Of a DNA stretch of 64,000 bases, positions 12,336 to 23,793 are shown piece by piece; position 1 is the stretch's first letter, and the number at the start of each line of letters is the position of its first letter. Source of the DNA: Chlorocebus sabaeus (Eukaryota; Chordata; Mammalia; Primates; Cercopithecidae). The notes below the pieces were generated by a model, which worked only from the letters and a program-made list of their open reading frames with translations, was not told the origin of the DNA and searched no databases. The stretch lies in contig NC_132904.1 in NCBI RefSeq assembly GCF_047675955.1, positions 57,159,435 through 57,223,434 on the forward strand, read 5' to 3'. The translations under genes and the position numbers were made by a program.

Positions 12336-12356
12336 AACAGTGCCTATTAAAACCAG
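12336..12356 (-). promoter_or_regulatory. Candidate 3' splice acceptor of the OR coding exon
   Basis: On the minus strand the sequence CTGGTTTTAATAG/GCACTG ends in AG at 12344-12345, 18 nt before the ATG. The same arrangement occurs before the OR at 61108. OR genes usually splice a 5' untranslated exon to a single coding exon just upstream of the start, so this is a plausible relic acceptor. Confidence 0.4.
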
Positions 12357-12656
12357 ACCAGAGGAAATTAAGTTGGTTGAAATGACCCCACAGTTAGTGT
12401 ATATGCCTAAATGTGATCTTATTCAATTTTTAATATGGTAACTTTGCCTTATAAAATATTTTGTGCGGACAAATTTTCCTTTCAGATTCCATAAAATAAA
12501 ACTGAAGACTCATCTTGGGATCCAGCTATTTTACCCCTATTTGTATACTTTAGAGTAAGTCTAATCACCATGTGCACAAGAGATACATAAATGGATGTTT
12601 ACAACAACATTTATTAAGATAACATAAACTGTTAACATATTAATAAATGTTCATAG
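12357..12656. other. OR upstream flank, no recognised repeat
   Basis: AT-rich sequence between the OR pseudogene and the next Alu. Nothing is supportable beyond its position as upstream flank (possible promoter or intron of the OR). Confidence 0.4.
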
Positions 12657-12670
12657 AAAAGTCAACTCTA

Positions 12671-12975
12671 GGCCAGGCATAGTGGCTCATGCCTATAATT
12701 CCAGCACTTTGGGAGGCTGAGGTGGGTGGATCATTTAAGGTCAGGAGTTCGAGACCAGCCTGGCCAATATGGTGAAACCCCACCTCTACTAAAAATACAA
12801 AAATAGCCAGGTGTGGTGGTGGGCGCCTGTAATCCCAGCTACTTGGATGGCTGAGGCAGGAGAATCGCTTGAACCCGGGAAGCGGAGATTGCAGTGAGCT
12901 GAGATCATGACACCGCACTCCAGCCTGGGGAGACAGAGTGAAATTACCATCTCAAAAAAAAAAAAAAAAAAAAAA
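12671..12975 (+). mobile_element. Alu (S-like) with 13-bp target-site duplication
   Basis: A full Alu from GGCCAGGCATAGTGG to a poly(A) tail ending at 12975. AAAAGTCAACTCT is repeated exactly before (12657-12669) and after (12972-12984), a classic L1-endonuclease-type duplication. Confidence 0.95.
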
Positions 12976-12984
12976 GTCAACTCT

Positions 12985-14220
12985 TAATTGTCCATGCCCA
13001 TCCCAAATGTGTCTTTCCCAGTGCACTCTGTCTCAGTAAATGCTGCCTCGAGTTATACAATTAATTGGGCCTGAAAATTGACTTTGACATCTCTTTCTTT
13101 CTGACTTGCTCCTTTTCATAGAGTGAAAATAACCACATCCTTAATTATAATAATTGACAACAAGAGCTAGATGATGTCTACATTTAAGATGAAGAGGTCA
13201 AACAATTTTTATTATTGTTGAAAGTTAAACATCCTAGATATTTTGCAAAATATCCCAAGACTTATCTCCTATACCATACCTTGTCGTACATGTGGGATTG
13301 TGTGAAGCAATAAGAAAAACCTAGGTATCTTTATGAACTAGGATTAAATGGAAAGTGAATGGAACTATTTGGGAATCTATTTAGGTACATTTTAGTTTCA
13401 CCAGTTCTAACAAGCAGCTATAGAGAAACAAGAAGTGTGAGAGTATTTGATGGGTGCTGGCAAGTTAAACTAGTAGGGAAAGAAGTAGCCAGATAGAAAA
13501 GGTAGGAAGTTATATTGAAAAAAAGATTAATTGGCATTTCAAAATGATGGTCCCTGTGTTCAAAATACAGAACATGATCAAGGAAAGGGGAGAATAGATA
13601 AGTCATATTCATTCTTTCCCATGACTCTGATCTAAAGATCAACATATTCTTTAGAATAATTTGCTTTTTCTTCAAGAAAGCCTATGTGAAGAATAATTAA
13701 GGCAACGTACCTACATAATTATCAGCAACCATGCTCTTACCCAAACACATTCTATCAAATTTCATTCAATCTAAATTACATGAGAACCATGACAACAGTA
13801 TGCTCTAGTGTAAATAATACTAGGATTGTGTGCCTGAATTATTAAATTCTGGCTTTTTTTATATGTACAAGCACCCAAACCAGATATGAATTTAATATTT
13901 TTAAAGAAAATAAACACATAAAAGACACAAACATTTTCAAAGTTGAATATAGTTGCCAGCATGGAAGACAAAGTGACCAGCAGAGACACCATGGACTTTG
14001 CAGCCATGCAAACCTGGGATCAGAGTTTTTAGTTCTGCCTCTCACAGTCTGGAATCACAGGCAGGTTACAAAAACTTTCTGATCTTCTGTTTCCTTACCT
14101 ATAAAAAGAAGATAATAATACATACTTCATATGATTCTTGTGTTAAAATATACAATGTGGGAAAACACCAAGCACTGTTTACACAATAAGTAGATGCTCA
14201 ATTACTAAACATTTGCTTGA
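12985..14220. repeat. Flank of OR locus 1, paralogous to 45750-47250 (block A)
   Basis: Single-copy-looking sequence whose landmarks recur in the same order near 46-47 kb: CATCCTAGATATTTTGCA, ATGGTCCCTG followed by ATACAGAACATGAT, AGAATAATTTGCTTTTTCTTC, CCAAACCAGATATGAA, AAAGACACAAACATTTTC, TTTTAGTTCTGCC. 14010-14215 looks like a minus-strand MIR (landmarks GGCAGGTTACAAAAACTTTCTGA and TTCCTTACCTATAAAAAGAAG). No gene is visible. Confidence 0.5.
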
Positions 14221-15214
14221 AATAATCAACCTGTTTCTGGTATGAATAAAATAATCAAATGTTCCTTAATCCTAAAATATAAGTATAAACTCGTGATACA
14301 TTTATTGTAACACTGGAGATAGATTCAAAGGAATTGTTATCACACATCAAGGCCATATTTAAGTGAGGTTTGGGTCATCTGGGACATTATTTACTTCAAT
14401 TGTAATTACAAATTAATCACTTCACTTGTTTTGGAAAATTACATTGAGGATCCATTGGGACAAAGAAATTATATGTACACATCTATTGGGACAGCGAGAT
14501 AACCTGTCCACATGATCATATAAAGGCTTATGATTGCAGTATTTTCTACACACCCAAGGATTCCATGCATTTTTAAATTCAGTGATTTGAAAAAAAGAAA
14601 TTATAACATTTTACTATTACTGAAGTTGAGCTTCAGATCAACATGATTAATATGGTTGCAGCAATTTGTGGCACTTCTGAAATGTGGCTATATTCAGTGG
14701 CCCAAGTTTTAATGTCACTTAGGTTTAGAAATCACCTTGGTTTGCCAGTTTAGTTTACAAACACGTATAGAATAGAATTGCAATATTCTTTTCAGCATGA
14801 TGAGTAGCATACACTTTTAAAAAATTATTTGCGCATTCCACATCTTACATTTATAAGATGTGCATTCCACATCTTATATTTTCTTTCTTGTTCTAGGACA
14901 CTTGATACTTGGTGGTGGTACATATTTCTCTCACCTCTCCTCATATTTCTCTCACCTCACCTCTCCTCGTTGCCCACTCTAATCCACTAATATGTATGCG
15001 TTCCAATAGAACAATGGTGCCTACACTAAAATTTTTTGTGACTTTGTCACATACAGTTGCCACATTGACTGGCAGGTTGCCATGGCACAACTGACTCTCA
15101 TGGTGTTCCTGAACTATAACAGAACATTCTCTAGGTTGAAGGCCAAGTTCCTTTGGTCTTGTCCTTGAAGAACCCGTAGGTCAGCCCCTCCACATCAAGA
15201 GGACCTAACTGCTC
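14221..15214. other. Anonymous AT-rich sequence
   Basis: No gene recognised. Two local duplications are visible: GCATTCCACATCTTA at 14833 and again at 14862, and a CATATTTCTCTCACCTC unit repeated at about 14920-14967. Confidence 0.45.
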
Positions 15215-16289
15215 AAACATATATGGATCCAATTTCCTTATTTTGCATGTGGCTTTTCAGTTTTATCAGCATCATTTGTTGAAGAGTTGTCCCCACCCCG
15301 CCCCATTGGCTAGTCATGGCAACCTGCACACAGATCATTTGAGCATATATGCCTGAGTTTATATCTGGAGTTCCTGTCTATCCTTCTGTTTTCCATCTGT
15401 CTTTATGCCAGTATCATACTATTTTAATTACTGTAGCTTTGTATTTTGAAATCATGAAGTGTGATGCCTCCAGCTTTGTTCTTCTTTCTGAAGATTGTTA
15501 TGGCTGTTTGGGGTCTTTTATGGTTCCATATGAACTTCAGGATAAATTTTTCAATTTCTGTGAAGAATTCCATTGGGATTTTGATAGGGATTGCCTTAAA
15601 TATGTAAATCATTTTGTGTAGGATGGACATTTTTAACAATATTAAGACTTCCAATTCATGAACACAAGATGTCTTTTCATTTGTTTTTGTCTTCTAAAAT
15701 TTCATTCATCAGTGTTTTGTATTTTCAGTCTACAAGTTTTTCACTTTCTTAGTTAAATTTAAACCTATGTATTTCACTCTTTTTGATATCTTTGGAAATG
15801 GGATTATTTTCTTGATTTCTTTTTCTGATAGTTCATTGTTAGTGTCTAGAAAAGCAATTGAATTTATGTGATGATTTTGTGTTCTGCAAATCTAATGAAT
15901 TCGTTTATTAGTTCTGATGGTTTTTTTGTTGAATCTTAATGGTCTTCTACATACAAGATCGTGTTGTAGGCTTACAGAGATAATTTTACTCCTTCCTTCT
16001 ATATTTTAATGGCTTCATTTCTTTTCTTGCTTCATTCCTCAATGTTTCCAGTACTATGTTGAGTAAAACTGGTAAAAATGGATATCCTTGCCTTGTTCCT
16101 AATCTTAGAGAAAATGCTTTTAGTTTTTCACCGTTTAGTATGACATTAATTGTGACTTTATAGTATATGGCCTTCACTATGTTGAAGTAAATTATTTCCA
16201 TAGCTAATTTTTGAGAGTTTTTCTCATGAAAGTGTGTTGAATTTTGTCAAATGATTTTTCTGCATTTATTGAGATGATTCTTTTTTATT

Positions 16290-16590
16290 CTTTTTTTTTT
16301 TTTTGAGGCAGGGTCTCACTCTCTCCCCCAGGGCTGAGTGCAATGGCGCCATCACTGCTCACTGCAGCCTCTACCTCCTAGGCTCAAGCAATCCTCCCAC
16401 CTTAGCCTCCCAAGTTACTGGGACTACAGGCATGTGCCACCATGCCAGACAAATTTTTTGTTTTTTCTAGAGATGGGGGGGTCTCACTATGTTGCCCAGG
16501 CTGGTCTTGAATTCTGAACTCAAGCAATCTGCCTGCCTCAGGTTCTCAAAGTGCTGGGATTATAGGTGTGAGCCACCATGCCCAACTTGG
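16290..16590 (-). mobile_element. Alu (J/S-like), minus strand
   Basis: T tail, then GAGGCAGGGTCTCACTC and the Alu body to 16590. It is inserted in the old L1. Confidence 0.85.
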
Positions 16591-16709
16591 TTTTTTTAAT
16601 GCTTTATTCTGTATCACATTGGTGTATCACATTGATCAATTTGTATATGTTAAATCAACCTTGCACTTGCATGCCAGAGATAAATTCTATTTGTTTATGG
16701 CGTAGAATT

Positions 16710-17014
16710 ATTTTATTTATTTATTTATTTTTTAGACAGAGTTTCGCTGTTGTTGCCCAGGCCAGAATGCAGTGGCACGATCTCAGCTCACTTCAACCCT
16801 GCCTCCCAGGTTCAAGTGATTCTTCCGCCTCAGCCTCCCAAGCAGCTGGGATTACAGGTGTCCGCCACCACGCCCAGCTAATTTTTGTATTTTTAGTAGA
16901 GACAGGGTTTCACCATATTGGCCCGGCTGGTCTGGAACTCCTGATCTCAAATGACCTGCCTGCCTCGGCCTTCCAAAGTGCTGGGATTACAGGCATGAGT
17001 CACTGTGCCCGGCC
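16710..17014 (-). mobile_element. Alu (S-like), minus strand
   Basis: (TTTA)n-type tail, TAGACAGAGTTTCGCTGTTG and the Alu body ending GTGCCCGGCC. AGAATT flanks both ends. The 164-codon plus-strand frame over this element is Alu-derived. Confidence 0.9.
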
Positions 17015-17514
17015 AGAATTCTTTTTTTCTTTCCTTTCTTTCTTTTTTTTTTTTTTTTTAATGTGCTTTTGAATTTAGTTTGCTAGGAATTTGTTGAGAA
17101 TTTTTGCATCTATGTTCATCAGGGACATTGGAACGTAGTTATATTTTCTTGCAGTGTTTTTGTCTGGCTTTGGAATCAGGATAATGCTGACCTCATAAAA
17201 TGAATTTGGAAGTATTCACTCTTCAGTTTTCAGAAGAGTTTGAGAAGGATTGGTGTTAATTCTTCTCTAAATATTTGGTAGAATGCACCAGTGAAGTTCA
17301 GGTACTCTATTGGCTGAGAAGTTTCTGATTACTGTTTAATCTCCTTAGTTACTGGCTCATTCAGATTTTCTGCTTATTTATATTCAGTTTGGGCAAATTG
17401 TATGTTGTTGGTGTATGACTGTTAAAAGTAGTCTCTTAGGATCTCTTTTATTTCTGTGGAATCAGTTATAATGTTTTCTCCTTATTTCTAATCTTACTCA
17501 TTTAAAACTTCCTT

Positions 17515-18040
17515 TTTTATGGCTGCATAGTATTCCACGGTGGTTTTATACTTAATTTTTATTTTTTTATTTTTTTTTTATTATACTTTAAGTTCTAGGG
17601 TACATGTGCATAACGTGCAGGTTTGTTACATATGTATACTTGTGCCATGTTGGTGTGCTGCACCCATCAACTCGTCAGCACCCATCAACTCGTCTAGTTC
17701 ATGTCCTTTGTAAGGACATGGATGAAGCTGGAAACCATCATTATGAGAGAGCTATCACAAGGACAGAAAACCAAACACCACATGTTCTCACTCATAGGTG
17801 GGAATTGAACAATGAGAACATTTGGACACAGGGCGGGGAACATCATACACCGGGGGTGGGTCGGGCAGGGATAGCATTAGGAGAGATACCTAATGTAAAT
17901 GACGAGTTAATGGGTGCAGCAAACCAACATGGCACGTGTATACATATGTAACAAACCTGCACATTGTGCACATGTACCCTAGAACTTAAAGTATAATAAA
18001 AAAATTAAATATAAAACAAAACAAAACAAAACGAAACAAA
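17515..18040 (+). mobile_element. Compound L1 3'-end insertion with inverted 5' part
   Basis: The whole block is bounded by AAAACTTCCTT at 17504-17514 and again at 18041-18051. From the left: about 30 bases of ORF2 end in minus orientation (TTTTATGGCTGCATAGTATTCC), then a minus-orientation L1 3' terminus with T-rich tail (about 17546-17695), then a plus-orientation L1 3' end from GTTCATGTCCTTTG through the 3' UTR to an A-rich tail. The plus piece is directly adjacent in L1 to the first inverted piece, as in twin priming. Confidence 0.75.
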
Positions 18041-18529
18041 AAAACTTCCTTCATTCTTTTCTTAGTCTAGCCAAAGGTTTGTCAGTTTTGTCTACGTTTT
18101 TAAAAACCAACTATTAATTTTGTTGATTTTTTTCCTTTTTTCTGTTTCATAGATTTCTGCTCCAATCTTTGTCATTTTCTTCCTTTTGCTAACTATGGGC
18201 TTAATTTGTTTTTCTTTTTCTACTTCCTTGAGTTGTAAAGCTAAGTTAATCCAGATCTTCTCATTTAATTTAGGCAGTTGTCACTATAAAATTCCCTTTT
18301 AGTACTGTTTTGGCTGCATCCTATAAGATTTTGTACATTCTGTTTTGTTTTCATTTGTCTCAAGATATTTTTTATTTGTCTTTTTGATTTCTCCTTTGAT
18401 CCACTGGTTATTCAAGAGTGTACTATTTAATCTCCATATATTTGTAGATTTTTTAGTTTTCCTTCTGTTATCAATTTCTAGTTTTATCTGATTATAATCC
18501 AAAAAGATACTTGTTAAGATATCAATCTT

Positions 18530-18719
18530 TTTTTTTTTTTAATTTATTTATTATTATTAAACTTCAAGTTGTAGGGTACATGTGCACAACGTGCAGGTTT
18601 GCTACATATGTATACTTGTGCCATGTTGGTGTGCTGCACCCATCAACTCGTCATTTACATCAGGTATAACTCCCAATGCAATCCCTCCCCCCTCCCCCCT
18701 CCCCATGATAGGCCCCGGT
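18530..18719 (-). mobile_element. Young L1 3' end, 5'-truncated, 14-bp duplication
   Basis: Poly(T), then the L1 3' UTR down to the G-rich-strand polypurine tract (read here as CCCTCCCCCCTCCCC). AAGATATCAATCTT is present on both sides (18516-18529 and 18720-18733). The sequence differs at about one position from the corresponding stretch at 29083-29262, so both come from a recently active L1 family. Confidence 0.95.
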
Positions 18720-19130
18720 AAGATATCAATCTTTAAAACTTTGTTAAAACTTATTTTGTGACCAAACATGAAATAAATCCTGTAGTATGTTTCATGTGCA
18801 CTTGAGAAAAATATGAATTTTTGATGCTGTTGTTTGGAATGTTTTGTATGTCTGTTAGGAAAATTTGCTCTATAGTGTTGTTCAAGCCTCCTGTCTCCTT
18901 ATTGATTTTCTGTCTAGGTATTCTATCCATTATTGAAGGTGCCCGTTAAAGTCTTCTTCTACTATTATTTTATTAATTTATATTTTAGGTGCTCTGATAT
19001 TGTGTGCATGCATTTAAAATTGTTATATCTTCCTGATACATTGGACCTTTTATTATTATATAAGGACCTCCTTTGACTCTTGTAACAGTTTCTGACCCAA
19101 AGTCTGATATAAGTATGGTCAACCCTGCTC

Positions 19131-21115
19131 TCTTTTTAAAAAATTTTTCAATTTATTTTAGATTCATGGGGTACATGTGCAGGTTTATTACCTAGGTATA
19201 TTGCATAATGGTGAAGTTTGGGTTTCTAGGGAACCCATCACCCGACAGTGAACACTGTATCCAATAGATAATTTTTTTAGACCTAATACCTTTTGGAGTC
19301 CCCAGTATCTGTTATTTCCATGTTTATGCCTATATGTACCCATTGTTTAGCTCCTACTTATAAATAAGGATATGCATTATTTGATTTTCCATTTCTGAGG
19401 TATTTCACTTAAAATAATGTCCTCCAGCTTCATCCTTGTTGCTGCAAAAGATGTGCTTTCATATTTTTTATGGCTGGGTAGTATTCTATGCTGTGTGTGT
19501 ATATATATATATAAATTATATATATATTATATATATATTATATATATCACATTTTCTTTATCCAATCACCTGTTGATAGACACTTGGGTTAATTCCATGA
19601 CTTTGCTATTGTGAATAGTGCTGCAATAAACAAACAAGCTCAGTGGTCTTTTGTTATAATGATTTCTTTTCCTTTAGGTAGATGCTCAGTCATGGGATTG
19701 CTGGGCCAAATAGTAATTCTGTTTTTATTTCTTTGAGAAATCTCCCTACTGTTTCCCTTAGCAGTTGTATAACTTACATTCTCATCAATGGTGTATAAGC
19801 ATTCTCTTTTTCTCTGCATCCTCATCAACATCTGTTATGTTTTGACTTTTTAATTACAGCCATTCTAACTGGAGTGAGATGGTATCTCTTTGTATTTTTG
19901 ATTTGCATTTCTTTAATGATTAATGATGTCGAGCATTTTTTCATATGCTTGTTGGCCATGTGCATGTCTTCTTTTTAGAAATGTCTGCTCATGTCCTTCA
20001 CCCACTTTTCAATGAGGCTACCTGTTTTTTTGTTGTTGATTTGAGTTCCTTACAGATTCTGGATATTTGTCCTTTGTTAGATGCATAGTTCACAAATATT
20101 TTCTCCCATCTCGAGGTTGTCTGTTTACCCTGTTGATTATTTATTTTGCTGTACAGAAGCCCTTTAATTAAGTCCCATTTGTCTATTCTTGTTTTTGTTG
20201 CATTTGCTTCTGTGGTCTTAGTTACAAATTATTTGCCGAGGCCAATGTCCAGAAGAGTTTTTCCTAGGTTTTCTTCTAGAGTTTTTATAGCTTCATGTCT
20301 TACATTTAAGTATTTAATCCATCTTGAGTTAATTTTTGTATATGGTGAGAAATAGGGGTCTAGTTTCATCTTTCTGCAGATGGCTGGCCATTTTTCCCAG
20401 CACCATTTATTAATTAAGGTATACTTTTCCCATTGTTAATTTTTGTTGACTTTGTCGAAGATCAGGTGGTTGTATGTGTGTGATTTTATTTCTGGGTTCT
20501 CTATTTTGTTTCATTGATCTATGGGTCTATTTTTGTACCATGATGATTTGGTTATTATAGCCTTGTAGTATACTTTGAAGTGAGGTAATGGGATACTTCC
20601 AGCTATATTACTTTGCTTAGGATTGCTTTGGCTATTTGGGCTTTTTTTTTTTTTTTTTTTTTGGTCTCATATGAATTTTAGCATTGTTTTTTTCTAATTC
20701 TGTGAAATACTACACTGACAATTTCATAAAAATTACATTGAACCTGAGGATTGCTTTGGGCAACATGGTCATTTTAATGATGTTGGTTCTTCCAATCCAT
20801 GAGTATGGGATTTTTTTATTTGTTTGTGTCACCTACAATTTCCTTCATCGGTGTTTTGTAGTTCTCTTTGTAGAGGTCTTTTGCCTCCTTGGTTAGTTGT
20901 ATTGTTAGGTATTTTAATCTTTTGTGGCTGTTGTAAATGAGATTGAGTTCTTGATTTGGTTCTAAGCTTGAGTGTCATTGGTATATAGAAATTCAACTGA
21001 TTTTTGTACATCAGTTTGTATTGAAACTTTACTGAAGTTGTTTATCAAGTCTAGGGTCTTTTGGAGGAATCTTTAGGGTTTTCTATGTATAAGATCATGT
21101 AATCAGTAAACAGAG
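19131..21115 (-). mobile_element. L1 (L1MA/L1PB-like) 3' half, minus strand
   Basis: Starts with the 3' UTR (ATGGGGTACATGTGCAGGTTT), continues through the end of ORF2 (GCTGCAATAAACAA; GGAGTGAGATGGTATCTC) into the reverse-transcriptase region, and stops at about 21115. An AT microsatellite sits at 19497-19550 and a T-run at 20641-20662. It meets a plus-strand L1 head-to-head. Confidence 0.85.
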
Positions 21116-22840
21116 ATAGTTTAAACCTGACAAAATCCTGAACAGACCCATAGCTAATTTCATACTTAATAGCCAAAGACTAGATGCTTTTCCCAGGTAT
21201 GAGGAACAAGACAAGAATGTCTGTTCTTGCCACTTCTAGTCAACATTGCAGTGGAGGAAGCAAGGCAATTAGCAATAACAAGAAATAAAAGGCATCCAGA
21301 TTGAAAAAGTAGAAGTAAAACTGTATTTGCAGATGACATGATTTCATAGAAAACATAAATATATAGAAAACATAAACATATATAAAAATATAGAAACCCA
21401 TTAAAATTATAGGGATGAATAAATGAGTCCAGACAACTTGTAGGATATAGGATAAATATAACAAGTCAGTGGTATTTCCTTGCATTAGTAATGCAAAATA
21501 TAAAAATGAAATTAAGAACACAATTCCATTTACAGCAATATCAATTTTTTAATGCTGATAGGAATGAAATAAAACCTAATGAGTGAAAAAGCCTTATGCT
21601 CATTAATTGGAAGTCTTAATATTATTAAGATGGAAATACTCCCCAAATTTATCTGCAGATTAGACAAAATCCCTATCAAAGTCCCAGATGGTTTCTTTAT
21701 GGAAATTGACAAGATTATAAAATGTATATAGAAATGCAAGTGACCCAAAATAGCCAAAAGAATCTTGAAAAACAAGAACAAACTTGGAGAATTCACACTT
21801 CCCAATTAGTATAAAGCAATACTAATCAAGGCCAGGCATGGTGGCTCATGCCTGTAATCCCAGCCCTTTGGGAGGCCAAGGTGAGTGTTTCACTTGAGAT
21901 CAGGAGTTCAAGACCAGCCTGGCCAACATAGTGAAACCCCATCTTGACTAAAAACACAAAAATTAGCCGGGCGTGGTAGCGGGTGCCTGTAATCCCAGCT
22001 ACTCAGGAGGCTGTGGCAGGAGAATTGTTTGAACCCAAGAGGCAGATGTTGCAGTGACCCATTGTGCCACTGCACTCCAGTCTGGGCAATGGAGTGAGAC
22101 CCTGTTTCAAAAACACACAGCAACAACAAACAACACCAATCAAGACAGTGTTTACTGGTAAAAGGAAAGACATATAGATCAATGGAATAGCACTGAGGTC
22201 AGAAATAAACCCATGTGTCTATGGTTAACAGGTTGTCTATAAGGGTGCCAAGAATATTCAGTGGGGTAATGAATAATCCTTTCAATAAATGGTGCTGGGT
22301 CATTTGAATATCCACATGTAAAAGAATAAAGTTGGACCCTTATCTTAACCCACGTACAAAAGTTAATTCAAACGGACTGAAGACCTAAATGTAAGATTTA
22401 ATACTACAAAACTCTTAGAAGAAAGAGGAGAAAGTCTTCATGATCTTGGATTAAGCAATAGATTCTTAGCTATGACATCAAAAGCATGATCAAAAAAAAA
22501 AAAAAAAAAAAAGAAAGAAAGAAAGATAAATTCCACCACATTAGAGTTAAAAACTTTTTTGCTTCAAAGGAAACTATAAAGAAAGGGAAGAAACAACCTA
22601 CAGAATGGAAGGAAATATTTGCACATAGTATGTCTGATCAAGGATGTTATCTAGAATCATTTAAACAATCTAAATTCAATACAAATACCCCAATTAAAAG
22701 TGGACAGAGAATTTGAATATTTCTCTGAATTAGACATATAAGTGATTAATAAGTATTTAAAAGATCCTTGATGTCATTTGTCATTAGGAAAATATAATTC
22801 AAATCAAGAATAATATGTTACTTCACACTCCCTATAACCA
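21116..22840 (+). mobile_element. L1 ORF2 fragment, plus strand, split by an Alu
   Basis: Plus-orientation ORF2 text from the RT domain (GCAGATGACATGATTTCATA at about 21332) to near the ORF2 C-terminal region. 21830-22128 is an inserted Alu. An A-run followed by GAAA units occurs at 22491-22525. The 3' UTR is absent. Confidence 0.8.
21830..22128 (+). mobile_element. Alu (S-like), plus strand
   Basis: GGCCAGGCATGGTGGCTC to an A-rich tail. The flanks ACTAATCAAG and ACCAATCAAG form a near-perfect target-site duplication. Confidence 0.9.
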
Positions 22841-23758
22841 TGTGAACAATGTAACCTCAAAATTCCTTCACCAGCATACATCATCTAATCTTCCACACTC
22901 CACTTCAGAACTTCCCTACCAGAGCCATGATCTGTCAGCAGTAATAACACTTCCCACCACTGTGAGGTTCACAAATTAGAAGCCGTATATTTTTATGCTC
23001 TAAATCAATTTAAATAACATTTGAATTATTTGTTCCTTAAGAATTTAAACAAATTAATTATTAAACTATCTGCTCTAATGCTTTGTGGGAGAGAATAGGA
23101 AAACATCTCTTTGACAGATTTCTCAAAAATTTCCATGGAAATTGGTATGTCAAAAAATGTCTATTGCTTTTGGGGTCACTTTATAAGCTTATTTTTTCCA
23201 TAGATGCATTCATGATTTTTTTTCTAATTTTCAAATTTGTTTGATTAAATTTGAACAAAGTATTCTCTTAAATTGCTTTTAATTTTCTCTATTTTAATCA
23301 TATCCTTATTTTCAATTTCAACTTTTTGTGTTTGTACTTTCTCCCTCTTTTTGGATTAATTATACTAGTCAGCTCCATTTTTTTCTTTTTCTTCCTCCCT
23401 TCCTCCTTTCCTCCCTTCCTCCCCTCCTCCCTTCCTTCCTCCCTCCCTTCCTTACATTCTTTCTTTCTTCCTTGCTGTCCTTCTTTCTTTAGTATCATAA
23501 TTTTTTTTCTTCCCAAAAAGCAACTGCTATCATTAAAATACAGTGTTCCAAAGCAATACGTTCCCTGAATGAATATGTGTACATACACACATACTCACAT
23601 ACACACAAACACACACACAACATTTAAAAATATTTTAAAACTGCACCCTCTCTGTAGTAGGAAAACGGTGAGACCAAGACATATTAGGCAGTTAGACAAT
23701 ACTTTAACCAGTTTGTGCACAAAGTGATATTAATTGGAAGTACTCCGCTTTTCCCACC
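22841..23758. other. Downstream flank of the OR10-like gene with simple repeats
   Basis: AT-rich anonymous sequence. 23383-23490 is an interrupted (CCTT)n polypyrimidine tract, whose minus strand gives a meaningless K/E/G/R-rich frame. 23581-23622 is CA-rich. No gene is seen. Confidence 0.55.
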
Positions 23759-23764
23759 TTTATT
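23759..23764 (-). terminator. Candidate poly(A) signal of the OR10-like gene
   Basis: AATAAA on the minus strand, about 30 bases after the stop codon. Position and sequence fit, but no expression evidence is available from sequence. Confidence 0.4.
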
Positions 23765-23793
23765 TATCAAGGCTATGTAATTTTTTTAAATGG

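Larger units (their letters stand above)
15215..19130 (-). mobile_element. Old L1 ORF2 (L1M/L1PB-like), minus strand, broken by four insertions
   Basis: Reverse-complement L1 ORF2 text runs through 15215-16289, 16591-16709, 17015-17514, 18052-18529 and 18734-19130 and is collinear across all the breaks. Reverse-transcriptase-region remnants include the frame 15986-16201, which reads the motif R-L-G-T-R-Q-G-Y-P in diverged form. The inserted pieces are two Alus and two L1 3' ends. No intact frame remains. Confidence 0.85.

Noticed and set aside
16578..17072. 164-codon plus-strand open frame
   Set aside because: It is mainly the antisense of an Alu plus old L1 flanks, and its protein is the usual Alu shadow.
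21000..21250. Twin-primed single L1 at the 21115 head-to-head junction
   Set aside because: The two halves cover overlapping parts of ORF2, so they are more likely two separate L1 insertions.
23298..23588. Lys/Glu/Gly-rich and Phe/Pro/Ser-rich frames
   Set aside because: Both are translations of a (CCTT)n tract.
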